A DNA stretch of 64,000 nt from assembly GCA_016743945.1 (NCBI GenBank), contig JADGFI010000021.1, forward strand, positions 1 to 64,000. Direction: 5' to 3'. Position 1 is the stretch's first letter. Each line of letters begins with the position of its first letter. Both the position numbers and the translations under genes were made by a program. Source of the stretch: Desulfobacteraceae bacterium. Lineage in GTDB: Bacteria; Desulfobacterota; Desulfobacteria; Desulfobacterales; Desulfobacteraceae. The notes below the pieces were generated by a model. That model saw nothing but the letters and a program-made list of their open reading frames with translations, did no database searches and was not told the DNA's origin. Shown here piece after piece: positions 37,586 to 48,143 of this stretch.

Positions 37586-40426
37586 ATGAAACTCAATGCC
37601 ATTGGGATGTTCATTGGAATGCTCCTAGGAATGCTCCTGTTTTCATGCGCACCCAAACACCATTTTTTTTTTCCCACCAATGGCATTGAAAAGGATCCTG
37701 CCCTGGTACATGGGGTTCTACCCAATGGGTTCGAGTATGTACTCATGGAAAATACAACCCCAAAAGACCGGGTCAGTGTTCACTTAAATGTATTTGCAGG
37801 ATCTGTTAATGAAACGGATAAAGAACAGGGGGTGGCCCACTTTCTTGAGCACATGCTCTTCAACGGTTCAGACCATTTCAAACCAGGAGAACTCATAGAG
37901 TATTTCCAATCCATTGGCATGGACTTTGGGGCAGATGCCAATGCCAGCACCTCATTTTTTCACACCACCTATGATTTAACCCTTCCCAGGGGAGATACCC
38001 AAACCCTTGAAGATGCCTTTTTGGTAATAAAAGACTATGCCGGCGGAGCGCTGCTGCTGGAAGAAGAAATTAACAGAGAACGGGGGATCATACTGGCCGA
38101 AAAAAGGGAAAGGGATTCTGTCTCCTATCGGACCTTTAAAAAGGAATTGGCATTTGAACTGCCTGGTTCCCTTATAAATCAACGATTGCCCATCGGGCTT
38201 ACCTCTGTTATAAAGACAACCGAAAAACCCCTTTTAAAAGGGTTTTATGACCGTTGGTACCGGCCGAATAACATGGCCCTTGTTATTGTCGGTGATATGG
38301 ATGTTAAAAAGACAGAAGAATTGATTAAAAAAAGCTTTTCAAGCTTGCAGCCCCGGGGAAAAAATGCGGGTGAATCCGGGGACATCCGGTGGCAATCCCA
38401 AAAGGGAATATCCGCTTTTTACCATTATGAATCAGAAGCCGGAGATACACAAGTAACCATTGAAAGGATTTCCCATACACCCTTTGAATCTCAAACCCTG
38501 GAAAAATTAAAGAAAAAAATTCTGGAATATTTGGGCAACGCCATTTTTCAAAATAGATTGTCCAGCATGATCCGAAAAGACGCTGCGAGCTTTTCATCTG
38601 CTTCGATCTATTCAGGCACCTTTTTACAAAATATATCCATGGCTGCCCTTAATGCCACCTGCGAGCCGGACAAATGGGAAAAAAGCCTTGGGCAACTTGA
38701 ACGATCCCTTAGACAGGCTTTAAAAAAAGGATTTCTTCCCCAGGAGCTTGAAAGAGTCAAGGCTGATTTTATTTCCAGCCTTGACACCGATGTCTCCCAG
38801 GCGGATACCCGAAAAACATCCCAACTGGCCCGCTCTATTTTAGGGGCCATGAACCAAAAAAAATTATTTTTATCCCCCCTGCAAAAACGTGAAGTCCTAA
38901 AGCCCTATATCCAAGGGTTGACCCTTGACCAGGTGAATCAAGCATTCCAAAAGTCCTGGGCCAACGACCAGAGACTGGTCCTGGTCTCGGGCAATGCAAA
39001 GATATCTTACAACAAGGAGTTCTCTGCAACGGATCAGATTTTAGAACTCTATCAAAAATCGGTTGCCCAACCCGTTAACGACTTTAAACGGTTTGAAACA
39101 AAATCATTTCCATACCTTGATTTCCCGATATCCACGGCAACGATCCTGAATAAACGAGAAAATGCCAGGGGATTGGGTATCACCCAGATTGACTTGTCAA
39201 ACAATGTCCGTTTAAATTTAAAAAAAACAAATTTCAAAAATGGGGAATTTTTATTCAAGGTCGTTTTTGGAAAGGGCGCGTCATCTGAACCTAGTGACAT
39301 GCCTGGATTGTCCGCCCTTGCCGAATCCACCCTTCAACTGAGCGGATTTCAATCCATGGATCCGGACCAGCTCGGCAATGCCCTGGCCGGCAAAGAGGTG
39401 AACATTGGGTTTAGAATCAACGACGCTTATTTTACAGTGGCAGGGTCCGGGGATCCCAAGGAAGCGGAACTTATTTTTCAGCTCATTTATACCTACCTTA
39501 AGGATCCGGGATTCAGACCCCAGGGGCTTGCCCTTGCCAAAACCCGTTACAAGCAAATGTATGATGCGTTGAAAAGCACTCCCGACGGTATCATGCGCAT
39601 ACAGGGCAACCGCTTTCTGGCCAAAGGGGATCCAAAGTTTGGGCTTTTGCCCCCGGAAGAACTAAACCAAATCACTTTGGAGGATATGCAAACCTGGCTG
39701 CAGCCAAAATTTGAGAAGTCCCCCATTGAAGTCTCTATTGTCGGGGATTTTGACCCGGCTATAATTACAAAATTTGCGACCACCTATCTGGGAGCCTTAG
39801 ATACAAGGGTCCCCCCCCTTGAATCTGACAAACGACCCCTTGAAATTTCATTTCCAAAGGGAAAAACCCTTACCCTTACCCTTGATACAAAAATAAACAA
39901 GGGCATGGTTCGCACCGCTTTTTTAACCGATGACTTTTGGGATATCGTGAAAACACGAAAATTATCCCTGCTGGCAAAGGTTTTTAGCGAACGGCTCAGA
40001 AAAACAATCCGGGAGGAACTCGGGGCATCCTATTCCCCTTATGTGTATAACAACCCCTCCCTTGTTTACGATGGCTATGGGGTTATGCATGTGGTGGTCA
40101 ATGTACTGCCAGACACCACTGATATTATTTCCAAGCAGGTGGAAAAAATTGCCAGAAAATTAGGCCGGGAGGGAATTACAAAAAAGGAAATCGATCTGGT
40201 TAAAAAGCCACTTTTAAACCAACTGGCCGTACTCAGACAGACCAACGGCTATTGGCTGAATTCGGTATTGACAAATTCTTGGAATCACCCGGAAAGACTG
40301 GACTGGGCCAACACGATAATATCGGGGTATTCAGCCATAACCCATGATGACTTAACTGCTGTGGCCAAACAATACTTGAAACTCGATGAAAGCGCTCTGA
40401 TTATTATTACACCAAAACTGAAATAA
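37586..40426 (+). CDS. M16 family zinc metallopeptidase (two-repeat, lipoprotein-like signal)
   Basis: 946 aa; Cys after signal (LLFSCAP); HFLEHMLFNGSDHFKPGELIEYFQSIGMDFGADANASTSFFHTTYDLTLP (HxxEH) and LEEEINRERGIILAEKRER. Confidence 0.94.
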   Translation: MKLNAIGMFIGMLLGMLLFSCAPKHHFFFPTNGIEKDPALVHGVLPNGFEYVLMENTTPKDRVSVHLNVFAGSVNETDKEQGVAHFLEHMLFNGSDHFKPGELIEYFQSIGMDFGADANASTSFFHTTYDLTLPRGDTQTLEDAFLVIKDYAGGALLLEEEINRERGIILAEKRERDSVSYRTFKKELAFELPGSLINQRLPIGLTSVIKTTEKPLLKGFYDRWYRPNNMALVIVGDMDVKKTEELIKKSFSSLQPRGKNAGESGDIRWQSQKGISAFYHYESEAGDTQVTIERISHTPFESQTLEKLKKKILEYLGNAIFQNRLSSMIRKDAASFSSASIYSGTFLQNISMAALNATCEPDKWEKSLGQLERSLRQALKKGFLPQELERVKADFISSLDTDVSQADTRKTSQLARSILGAMNQKKLFLSPLQKREVLKPYIQGLTLDQVNQAFQKSWANDQRLVLVSGNAKISYNKEFSATDQILELYQKSVAQPVNDFKRFETKSFPYLDFPISTATILNKRENARGLGITQIDLSNNVRLNLKKTNFKNGEFLFKVVFGKGASSEPSDMPGLSALAESTLQLSGFQSMDPDQLGNALAGKEVNIGFRINDAYFTVAGSGDPKEAELIFQLIYTYLKDPGFRPQGLALAKTRYKQMYDALKSTPDGIMRIQGNRFLAKGDPKFGLLPPEELNQITLEDMQTWLQPKFEKSPIEVSIVGDFDPAIITKFATTYLGALDTRVPPLESDKRPLEISFPKGKTLTLTLDTKINKGMVRTAFLTDDFWDIVKTRKLSLLAKVFSERLRKTIREELGASYSPYVYNNPSLVYDGYGVMHVVVNVLPDTTDIISKQVEKIARKLGREGITKKEIDLVKKPLLNQLAVLRQTNGYWLNSVLTNSWNHPERLDWANTIISGYSAITHDDLTAVAKQYLKLDESALIIITPKLK

Positions 40427-40514
40427 ATGAGGCCGAAAAAAACGAGGAAGGGTCCTTTTTCATACACAAAATAGACCATCTGATGGTGTAATATGATGAT
40501 TATTAAGGGGGGTA

Positions 40515-40916
40515 TTAGTTCGTTAGCTTTTCTACCTGTTCAGACACGTTATTCCGCAAATAATAGTCCAGGTCAAAAAGTTGTTTAAAGCTTAAATCGG
40601 TAAATTGAACATGCCGCTTTCTAACCTTCATGGAACTGAAAGAGGGAGCATTTGTAATCTCGTAATCTGAAACAGTCTTAAAGGGCAGATCGCCTACATA
40701 GTAGCCCATACTACTCAGGAAAACCGCATCCTCCGGGGTACCATTGTCGTCGTTATCATTACTTGTGTCAATATATTTAAATGAAAGACCTCCCATACTG
40801 ATATCAATGATTTGACCAAGTTTGTGTGAATTAGGACTGATTGCCGCATAGGCCCCGTCAACTGCCTTATATCGTTTATTTCTCCGTCTTTCAATTGTAC
40901 GTTTCCTGCCAACCAT
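40515..40916 (-). CDS. PilZ domain protein
   Basis: 133 aa; RRRNKRYKAVDGAYAAISPNSHKLGQIIDISMGGLSFKYID (RxxxR...DxSxGG) and DLSFKQLFDLDYYL. Confidence 0.88.
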   Translation of the reverse strand: MVGRKRTIERRRNKRYKAVDGAYAAISPNSHKLGQIIDISMGGLSFKYIDTSNDNDDNGTPEDAVFLSSMGYYVGDLPFKTVSDYEITNAPSFSSMKVRKRHVQFTDLSFKQLFDLDYYLRNNVSEQVEKLTN

Positions 40917-41112
40917 AAGAAAAATTCCTTTGAAACCTGGTTATATCATTATCATCACAAAATAGGCTTGCATATTTTATGCCATTCTCTGCTTTCCTAA
41001 AAGAGAGGGGGATTATTTTGCGAAATTAAAGCGCCGGAAGAGGCAATTTTTCAGGATTTTTATGCCACTGAATGGAATAGTCAATTGGAAAACTTGAATT
41101 GATAGCGCTGGC

Positions 41113-41176
41113 GAATAAACGTTCTTAAAAAAGTTGGCTTTATGGAAAAAATATCATATTTTAAGAAAGTTTATTC
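41113..41176. repeat. 18-bp inverted repeat (17/18) with 28-nt loop
   Basis: GAATAAACGTTCTTAAAA (41113-41130) and TTTTAAGAAAGTTTATTC (41159-41176); located just beyond the recX stop. Confidence 0.85.
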
Positions 41177-41210
41177 CCAAAAATAGAACATTTTTTTCCT
41201 ACACTTTTTT

Positions 41211-41708
41211 TTATTTTGTCCTATTGTCAGTAATTTGACAGTTAGGACTTGCGGGTGAGTCAAAAATTTGTTCCCAGGCCAATTGAATTACAGAAAAACC
41301 AAATCCCCGGTACCGCAGGTAGCCAAATACCTTTTTTTTCAAAGGGTCTTGATCAAGATGCTGCCACAAGCGGACCTTTGGCTTAAGAGCAAGAACGGCT
41401 AATTCAAAGTCGTCATAGTTGGTTAGTAACAGGTCTATGATAGCACAATCAATTCCTTTTTTTTCAAGCTCGTACCGGAATGCAAACAGGGATTTTGGTT
41501 TATTTCTCCTACGGTTTTCAAGGTAATTTTCAGCAAATATCTTGTCATTAAGGTAATTTTCACCGCAAAGTTGTTGAACAATCCTAGGAATAAGCCGTGG
41601 GGAGATTTTCTTTTTTGACAAATATGCCTTCATTTCCAGGATACTTCTAGGACGCCTGGAAAGATACCCCAAGGCCATGCCAAACGCTTTTTTCAGATCA
41701 TTGTCCAT
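41211..41708 (-). CDS. recX: Regulatory protein RecX
   Basis: 165 aa; AFGMALGYLSRRPRSILEMKAYLSKK...LIPRIVQQLCGENYLNDKIFAENYLENRRRNKPKSLFAFRYELEKKGI. Confidence 0.88.
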   Translation of the reverse strand: MDNDLKKAFGMALGYLSRRPRSILEMKAYLSKKKISPRLIPRIVQQLCGENYLNDKIFAENYLENRRRNKPKSLFAFRYELEKKGIDCAIIDLLLTNYDDFELAVLALKPKVRLWQHLDQDPLKKKVFGYLRYRGFGFSVIQLAWEQIFDSPASPNCQITDNRTK

Positions 41709-42453
41709 TAATTTTTTTCCAGATCATGGTTAAATTAGCCAATTTCACCCTGTTCTCTTTAAGGAAAATGGAGTGCCGGCTAACGAGAGTGTCTCTTTGG
41801 TGGCCAATTTTTACACTGGATATAATGTTACCCGGATAAAAAGATTCTTTTAAGAATGAAACAATACAATTGATCGGCATAAAATCGATAAGGATATTTG
41901 TGGGCAAGGCTTCCATGGCCCATTGGGTATAAACGGTATTGTTAACATGCTGGTTCAAATCCAGGTCATGGGCCCGGATTTTAAATTCAGACTCATGATC
42001 AAATTCTTTCAGGTCATGGTCATTTTTTACAAGTTCAGGGCAGCTTGTTGTCGGTGTCATGAGCTCTTTGGGCATATGGGGGCTGAGTCGCACCGGTTTG
42101 GAATTATTGGCTTTGACCAGTATCCAGACCCCCAGCGCAGAAATCAGTTCTTCCCCTGCCGGGTTTACAATGGAAAATTGCCGAAGTTCATATAAATTTT
42201 TCCAGGGGGATCTCCAGGTTTTAAGTTCAAGGGGCGCAAGCCATTCAGGATTTTTATGTGTCTGGATCTGATACCGGGAAATCACCCATTTGAGTTGTTT
42301 TTTTGCCATATCAAACCCAGAGATACCAAACTTATCGCACTGCATGGCAGCAACATCCTGGAACATATTTAACAACCGGTCCATGCGAACCTGACCGTTT
42401 GCACCGATGGCTGAATAGGGAAGATTTAATTTCTGGGTAAACAGTGTGTCCAT
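41698..42453 (-). CDS. Acyl-ACP thioesterase (hotdog fold)
   Basis: 251 aa; FQDVAAMQCDKFGISG, WVISRYQIQTHKNPEWLAPLELKTWRSPWKNLYELRQFSI, DLDLNQHVNNTVYTQWAMEALP (N/H catalytic motif). Confidence 0.92.
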   Translation of the reverse strand: MDTLFTQKLNLPYSAIGANGQVRMDRLLNMFQDVAAMQCDKFGISGFDMAKKQLKWVISRYQIQTHKNPEWLAPLELKTWRSPWKNLYELRQFSIVNPAGEELISALGVWILVKANNSKPVRLSPHMPKELMTPTTSCPELVKNDHDLKEFDHESEFKIRAHDLDLNQHVNNTVYTQWAMEALPTNILIDFMPINCIVSFLKESFYPGNIISSVKIGHQRDTLVSRHSIFLKENRVKLANLTMIWKKINGQ

Positions 42454-42460
42454 GGCGTTT

Positions 42461-45400
42461 CTATTCTATTTCCTCCATTAATCTGACAGGTGTTTTTATG
42501 ATATCTTCCAGCATATTCATCAAGCCTTTTCCCACAGCAGACGGATTTAAAGCGGTGACCACGGGATCGGTTATACTGCCGGTGGCTTTGGCTGGAAAGG
42601 CAGCCAGTCGGCCACTGAGCATGGTATTGACAACCGGGATATATTTGATAATGGTATCAATTGTTTTAAAGGGTGCCACCAGGCAGGTTAAATCCATATT
42701 GTCATTTAAGGGATCTATCCAGCCGCTGAAAATCAGCGCCATGTTGTCTGCATCAATAACCGCCTTTTTTAAATGAACAATACTATCCTTAATGTCTGCT
42801 TCAATAACAATGGTCCGGTAACCGATTCCTTTTTTAGAGATATCTGCAACATGTAAAATATTAAACACTGAAAGCAGGCGAGATAAAAAAGTCCATTTAT
42901 GGATTCTACCATTGCTGGCCTTCAAGGTCAGCCTGCCGTTTTGCTTGTGGGCAATTATATCAGAAGATGCCTGGCCAGAAAAGTTGCAGACAAAGGAATA
43001 GGCCCCGTCGATAATATTATTGTTTTTAAACAGGCAGGAGAGCACCTCCGCGAGGTCATGATTCCCCAGGGGTAGAATCGAAAAATCAGTGGTTACCTGC
43101 TTGTCCTTGTATAATTGAACAATACCGGTGGCTGTGAGATTACACAGGTTAGCATTTCGAATCAGAACCTGGGTTTTATCTTTGTTAAAATTAATTTGAC
43201 TGTCTATATTTAAAAAATCCGTTTTTTTATAGGTCAGCTGTCGGGTACTCAAGTATAAGGTTTTGTGATCAAAAAGGGGTTGGCTTTTTGATTGGCTTTT
43301 CTTATTTTCAATTGCCAGCAAGGAATCAAGATCTAATTTATCCATATCTATGTGAATATTAGAATCGGCGTCCGTGACTATTTTTACGGGATCCCCTGCT
43401 GTAAAAGAGCGAACAAAGTTATCTAAAAATGAATCTTTGATGACTATTTTTTCCAGGGTTTTGGAATTTAAGTTTCCTTCAAACCGTAACAAGGGGTGGG
43501 AAGGATCCTTGTTGAGCATGACCATTGCATCTGATATCTTTTCGTCTTTGAGAATTAATAGCCTGGGATACAGGTCTTCAATATTTTTTCCGGTCAGGTC
43601 AAAGGAAAGTCTGGGCCCCGATGGGAAGGATAATTGGCCTTGAAATTGGGCCTTGTCTTTTGCTGTTTTAAAATCGGTCTCAATAATTTTCAAGGGAAGC
43701 TCAATGCTGGTTAAATTTGGCGTGTCAATGGCATAGGCGAGCCAGGACAAATCCTCTATCAGCCCATTAACCCCCTGAACCTCAACCATCTTGTGGGTAA
43801 GATGAAAACTTCCAAAAACAGATTTAATTTCTTGTTTGTCCTGGGCAAATCCGATATTGACACCCTTACCCGAACCATTGATATCAAACTGCCATTTACC
43901 CGGCTCAAAAAGGGGACCGCCCAATTTGATCTTGCCAACAACAAGTTCGCCCTTGGTATTTTTAACCGGTGATATCAATGCCATGACAGGCTCGTAGGAT
44001 TTGAGCCAGGCAAAAATTTGAGACAGATCAATCCTGGCTGTGCCCGAAGAGATATCAACATGGGGGATTTGACCAAAATCAACCACTGCATTCAAATTTT
44101 GAACAAAACTTTTCCCAAGGGACCCGGAAAGATCTTTCAAAAACACCTTTTCTGGCGTATAGGAAAAAGAACCATCTGTGACGGTAATTGGCAATGGAAT
44201 AAGATCATAGTTGCCCTTTAATGATAAATTTTGGGCGCTCACCTGAACAAAAAGATCTTTTTGCATACTTTCCATACCAAGTTTAAGGCGGGCATCGGTC
44301 TGGCCGACAACCTGTCCAACCCGGGCAAGTTCTTTGGCCAGAACAGTTTCCGGCAGCAAAGAAATCAATAATTCAGGCAGTGTGGAAAGATCGGAATGAA
44401 GGTTAAATTCACCCTTAAAGGGGATATCTTCATAATTCATTAAATCAATCTCAAGCCACCCCTCCTTGATGAGGGTGGTATTGACCTGCCCGTTGTGGGC
44501 CTTGATATGAAGAACCCCTTTTTTAAGGATGGCATCCCCATGGACTCGTTGAGCAATCAAGGGTGTTTCTGGTATTTTCACCCGGGTGTTTTCAGCAGAC
44601 CCTGTCAAAAAAAGGTTTTCTCCATCAAAAAGAGTGGCCAGTGTTTTGCTGCTAAATCCTACCGTGACCGCCCGTGCAGTCCCGCCCCTTAAGATATCAA
44701 ACAAATTTTGGACCACCTCATTAGACCCCATGAGCGTTAAACATACCTTGCCGGCCTGGGCAATATCAATATCATCCCCCGTAAAGGAGATGGTTTTACC
44801 CGCTGGTTTGTCTGTAAAATTGATGCCCACCCTCGCATGGGGGTAGGAAAACACAACCGGTTTTAGCGCCACCGATAAAGTTTCCCGGGAAAATAGAAAA
44901 TCGAAATCAAGAACATCACAGGCCAATGGGGTCTCCGGGATTTGACTTGCCAAAACCTGGGGGGAGGTTACCCGGATATTCCCGGTCAGGGCACCTGCCC
45001 CATCCAGTTTCAAGGCCATGTTGATTTCATCGGATTTAATGGCATCAATATCCATTCCCTGCAAAAAAGAACGCTTCAAAAATTGATTTTTCCTAAGATC
45101 CAACCCAGAAATAGCGGCAGTAAAAGTTAAAGTTTGATTTGTGTTGGACACGAAAAAAGAGCCGTCCATGGTGTCAAAATAGTCTGTTGTGATGTCACGG
45201 ATTTTTAGCTCGAGGGTATCCTGGCTGTCGGGAAAAAGGGCAAACAATTGCTGGATTTCTTCTTTGGGAAGCCTGAATTGAAAGGGTTGGGTTGATGCAA
45301 TTGATTCAGGGTCGATTTTGGGAGGCGCATACCGGATGTGGGGCGATTCAATCAAAATCTTTGAGACGGCAAATTTGCCCTTAATAAGTTTTGAAAGATT

Positions 45401-45676
45401 GATATCAATATGAACGGCCCCGATATCAACTTGAAGCATTTCACCAAAGGAAAGTTCCATTTCGTTAAAACGGACACCTGGTTTGGGTAAAAATAAAATA
45501 TCAATTTTATCCTGATCAATTTCAACCCCTGTTTTTTGCTCAATAAGGGAAGAAACTTTCTGCTTAACACTGGGCAAATTAACGATCTGTTCAAGAATAT
45601 AGGGAGACAGAAACAATAAAAAAACAATCAATGCCGTTGAGCAGAATGCGGCTTTTTTAATTATTTGTTTGGACAC
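42461..45676 (-). CDS. AsmA-like / AsmA C-terminal domain protein (large envelope protein)
   Basis: 1071 aa; N-terminal TM then SLIEQKTGVEIDQDKIDILFLPKPGVRFNEMELSFGE; C-terminal RIHKWTFLSRLLSVFNILHVADISKKGIGYRTI...DLTCLVAPFKTIDTIIKYIPVVNTMLSGRLAAFPAKATGSITDPVV. Confidence 0.88.
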   Translation of the reverse strand: MSKQIIKKAAFCSTALIVFLLFLSPYILEQIVNLPSVKQKVSSLIEQKTGVEIDQDKIDILFLPKPGVRFNEMELSFGEMLQVDIGAVHIDINLSKLIKGKFAVSKILIESPHIRYAPPKIDPESIASTQPFQFRLPKEEIQQLFALFPDSQDTLELKIRDITTDYFDTMDGSFFVSNTNQTLTFTAAISGLDLRKNQFLKRSFLQGMDIDAIKSDEINMALKLDGAGALTGNIRVTSPQVLASQIPETPLACDVLDFDFLFSRETLSVALKPVVFSYPHARVGINFTDKPAGKTISFTGDDIDIAQAGKVCLTLMGSNEVVQNLFDILRGGTARAVTVGFSSKTLATLFDGENLFLTGSAENTRVKIPETPLIAQRVHGDAILKKGVLHIKAHNGQVNTTLIKEGWLEIDLMNYEDIPFKGEFNLHSDLSTLPELLISLLPETVLAKELARVGQVVGQTDARLKLGMESMQKDLFVQVSAQNLSLKGNYDLIPLPITVTDGSFSYTPEKVFLKDLSGSLGKSFVQNLNAVVDFGQIPHVDISSGTARIDLSQIFAWLKSYEPVMALISPVKNTKGELVVGKIKLGGPLFEPGKWQFDINGSGKGVNIGFAQDKQEIKSVFGSFHLTHKMVEVQGVNGLIEDLSWLAYAIDTPNLTSIELPLKIIETDFKTAKDKAQFQGQLSFPSGPRLSFDLTGKNIEDLYPRLLILKDEKISDAMVMLNKDPSHPLLRFEGNLNSKTLEKIVIKDSFLDNFVRSFTAGDPVKIVTDADSNIHIDMDKLDLDSLLAIENKKSQSKSQPLFDHKTLYLSTRQLTYKKTDFLNIDSQINFNKDKTQVLIRNANLCNLTATGIVQLYKDKQVTTDFSILPLGNHDLAEVLSCLFKNNNIIDGAYSFVCNFSGQASSDIIAHKQNGRLTLKASNGRIHKWTFLSRLLSVFNILHVADISKKGIGYRTIVIEADIKDSIVHLKKAVIDADNMALIFSGWIDPLNDNMDLTCLVAPFKTIDTIIKYIPVVNTMLSGRLAAFPAKATGSITDPVVTALNPSAVGKGLMNMLEDIIKTPVRLMEEIE

Positions 45677-45740
45677 AGGTAAGCTCTCTCAGCCTATTCC
45701 GCCGGTAAAAGCGTCGTTTACCGGCGGAGAAACAGGTGAA

Positions 45741-46022
45741 TTATTCGGTACGGCCAGTGATTTCAACAATATGAAATCCAAAGTTGGTTTTCACGGGACC
45801 ATGGGGAATACCAACAGCTTCGTTAAAGACAACCGTATCAAACTCGGGAACCATCTGTCCTGGACCGAATTCGCCCAGATCTCCCCCCCGACTCCCTGAA
45901 GGACATTTGGAATGTTGTTTTGCAAGGTCCGCAAAATCTTCACCATTGGTAATTTTTTCAATCAACTCCTTGCATAGGTCTTCATTGTCCACAAGTATAT
46001 GTCTAGCACTTGCTTTTGTCAT
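45741..46022 (-). CDS. Parvulin-type peptidyl-prolyl isomerase (single-domain, PpiC-like)
   Basis: 93 aa; ASARHILVDNEDLCKELIEKITNGEDFADLAKQHSKCPSGSRGGDLGEFGPGQMVPEFDTVVFN...VKTNFGFHIVEITGR. Confidence 0.95.
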   Translation of the reverse strand: MTKASARHILVDNEDLCKELIEKITNGEDFADLAKQHSKCPSGSRGGDLGEFGPGQMVPEFDTVVFNEAVGIPHGPVKTNFGFHIVEITGRTE

Positions 46023-46082
46023 GATAATCTCCTCTTCATATAAGTTTTTTATAGGTTCTTTAATATAATGATCCGATCTTTT

Positions 46083-48143
46083 TTACCAGATGTACCCCAG
46101 TTTTCCCGCAGCCATGATAAAATTGGCCATCACAGATTGGGTTTGTTCCATCATAATTTCCTTGGACGCCTTGAGCTTAATACCCTCATCATCCAGGGAT
46201 TTGAGCGGTTTTTCCCCAAGGGCTGCCCGGTATTGGTTTTCATTTTCAAGTTCCTGGCTTGTATATAAATCAATCTTTTCCCTACGCCGTGCCAGATTTA
46301 AAGACAGGGTTTTCTGGGTGTTTACCTGCCGGGTCAGCTCAATTCGTTTCTTCAAATATATCATACCCGGGTCCTTTTGGACTCTTTTTTGATATTTTTC
46401 CGCCAGGGTTTTATAGACGGGTGCCAGGGATCTATAGGCGCTATACCGTGTTTTTGGAATGGTATCCCAGAGCAAGGCACCGTCCAGAGAACTTTCTCCT
46501 GTATCTTCTATTTTATAAATCTGGGGATATTTTAAATCGGGTACAACCCCCATATGCTGGGTACTTTCCCCGGAAACACGATAAAATTTGGCACTGGTCA
46601 GTTTTAATTTACCATCCCCAAGGGGTTTAAGCTCCTGGACAGTTCCTTTACCAAAACTTTTTGTCCCCACTATAATTCCCCGGTGGTAATCCTTGATGGC
46701 TCCTGCAAAAATCTCCGAGGCCGAAGCGCTCATCCGGTTAATCAAAACAACCAGAGGGCCTGTATATTCAATGGACGGATCTTCATCATAGAGGCGGCTA
46801 ATCCGGTGTTTTGTCTTAATTTGAACCGTGGGACCAGATTTTAGGAACAAACCGGTCAGATCATTGGATTCCTTGAGCGATCCGCCGCCATTGTCCCTTA
46901 AATCTACAATTACGCCGTCAATATTTTCTTGTTTAAGTTCAAACAAAATCTTTTGAACATCTTTTGTGGTGCTCTTATACGTTTTATCTCCCCTGTGATA
47001 GGCAGCAAAATCTATATAAAAATTGGGAATTTCAATAATACCTATTTTAAAATCCCGATCGCCCTGGGTAAGGGTGACGATTTTCTTTTTAGCAGATTGT
47101 TCTTCCAGTTTTACCTTGTCGCGTTTAATACTGATGGTGGTGGTGGAATCAACCTGTTTTGCCGGAATAATCTTTAACCTGACATAGGTATTTTTAGGCC
47201 CCCTGATGAGCTTTACCACATCATCGATGCGTTCACCAATGGTATCTTTTAGTTCTCCATCTCGTCCCTGTCCCACCCCAATAATTTTATCCCCGGGCAT
47301 GAGCAGATGAGATTTGTCAGCCGGCCCCTTTGGAATCAGCCGAACCACTTTTGTATATTCATATTCAGTTTGGAGCACCGCACCAATGCCTTCCAGGGAA
47401 AGGCTCATGTGAATGTCAAAATCTTCAGACACCCGGGGGGCAAAATATTGGGTATGGGGATCAAAACTGGTTGTGACACTGTTCATAAATATTTGAAATA
47501 CATCATTGGTATTGGTCTGGGCGAGTCTTTTTAAGCGGTTGGTATAGATTTTTTTCAGGGACTCGGATATTTTATCATTGGCCTGATTATCAAGCTTCAG
47601 GGTGATGATATGATTTTTCAATTCATCCTTCCACAATGGATACAAATCTTTCAACTTTTTTTGAAAGGGTCGTGTTTCATTGTGAATCAGGATGACATCA
47701 TCCGTGGCAAAATCCATGTCCGTCGCCCAGGATTTGCTCAGATCCAGGATATATTCAAGTCGCAGAACCGATCTTGACAGGTAAAGATTAAAAATCTCAT
47801 AGGCCGGGTGCAGATTTCCCTGTTTAAGATCTCTGTCAAATCGATATTTATAGCGTCCAATCTCGTCCATATCTTCCTGGGTGAACAATTGCCTGGTCGG
47901 ATCCAGGCTTTTGAGATACCGGTCATAAATATGGGCGGATATGACCTTGTCCAATTTTTTCCCAAGGTAGTGATAGTGCTCAAGGGTAGAAACTATTTTA
48001 ATACATTGTTCCGAATGGCTTCTTAAAGGCGTTAGATTTTGCGCAAAACTTATCCCCATGCTGCAAAAGGTAACAATTAAAAAAAAAATGATAGGCCGGT
48101 AAATAACCGAAATAATTTGGCGGGTTTGTTTAGATGATTTCAT
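46083..48143 (-). CDS. prc: Carboxy-terminal processing protease (Tsp/Prc, S41)
   Basis: Start probably MKSSKQTRQ at 48143, not 48188. PDZ domain EGIGAVLQTEYEYTKVVRLIPKGPADKSHLLMPGDKIIGVGQG; catalytic NRMSASASEIFAGAIKDYHRGIIVGTKSFGKGTVQ. Confidence 0.95.
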   Translation of the reverse strand: MKSSKQTRQIISVIYRPIIFFLIVTFCSMGISFAQNLTPLRSHSEQCIKIVSTLEHYHYLGKKLDKVISAHIYDRYLKSLDPTRQLFTQEDMDEIGRYKYRFDRDLKQGNLHPAYEIFNLYLSRSVLRLEYILDLSKSWATDMDFATDDVILIHNETRPFQKKLKDLYPLWKDELKNHIITLKLDNQANDKISESLKKIYTNRLKRLAQTNTNDVFQIFMNSVTTSFDPHTQYFAPRVSEDFDIHMSLSLEGIGAVLQTEYEYTKVVRLIPKGPADKSHLLMPGDKIIGVGQGRDGELKDTIGERIDDVVKLIRGPKNTYVRLKIIPAKQVDSTTTISIKRDKVKLEEQSAKKKIVTLTQGDRDFKIGIIEIPNFYIDFAAYHRGDKTYKSTTKDVQKILFELKQENIDGVIVDLRDNGGGSLKESNDLTGLFLKSGPTVQIKTKHRISRLYDEDPSIEYTGPLVVLINRMSASASEIFAGAIKDYHRGIIVGTKSFGKGTVQELKPLGDGKLKLTSAKFYRVSGESTQHMGVVPDLKYPQIYKIEDTGESSLDGALLWDTIPKTRYSAYRSLAPVYKTLAEKYQKRVQKDPGMIYLKKRIELTRQVNTQKTLSLNLARRREKIDLYTSQELENENQYRAALGEKPLKSLDDEGIKLKASKEIMMEQTQSVMANFIMAAGKLGYIW

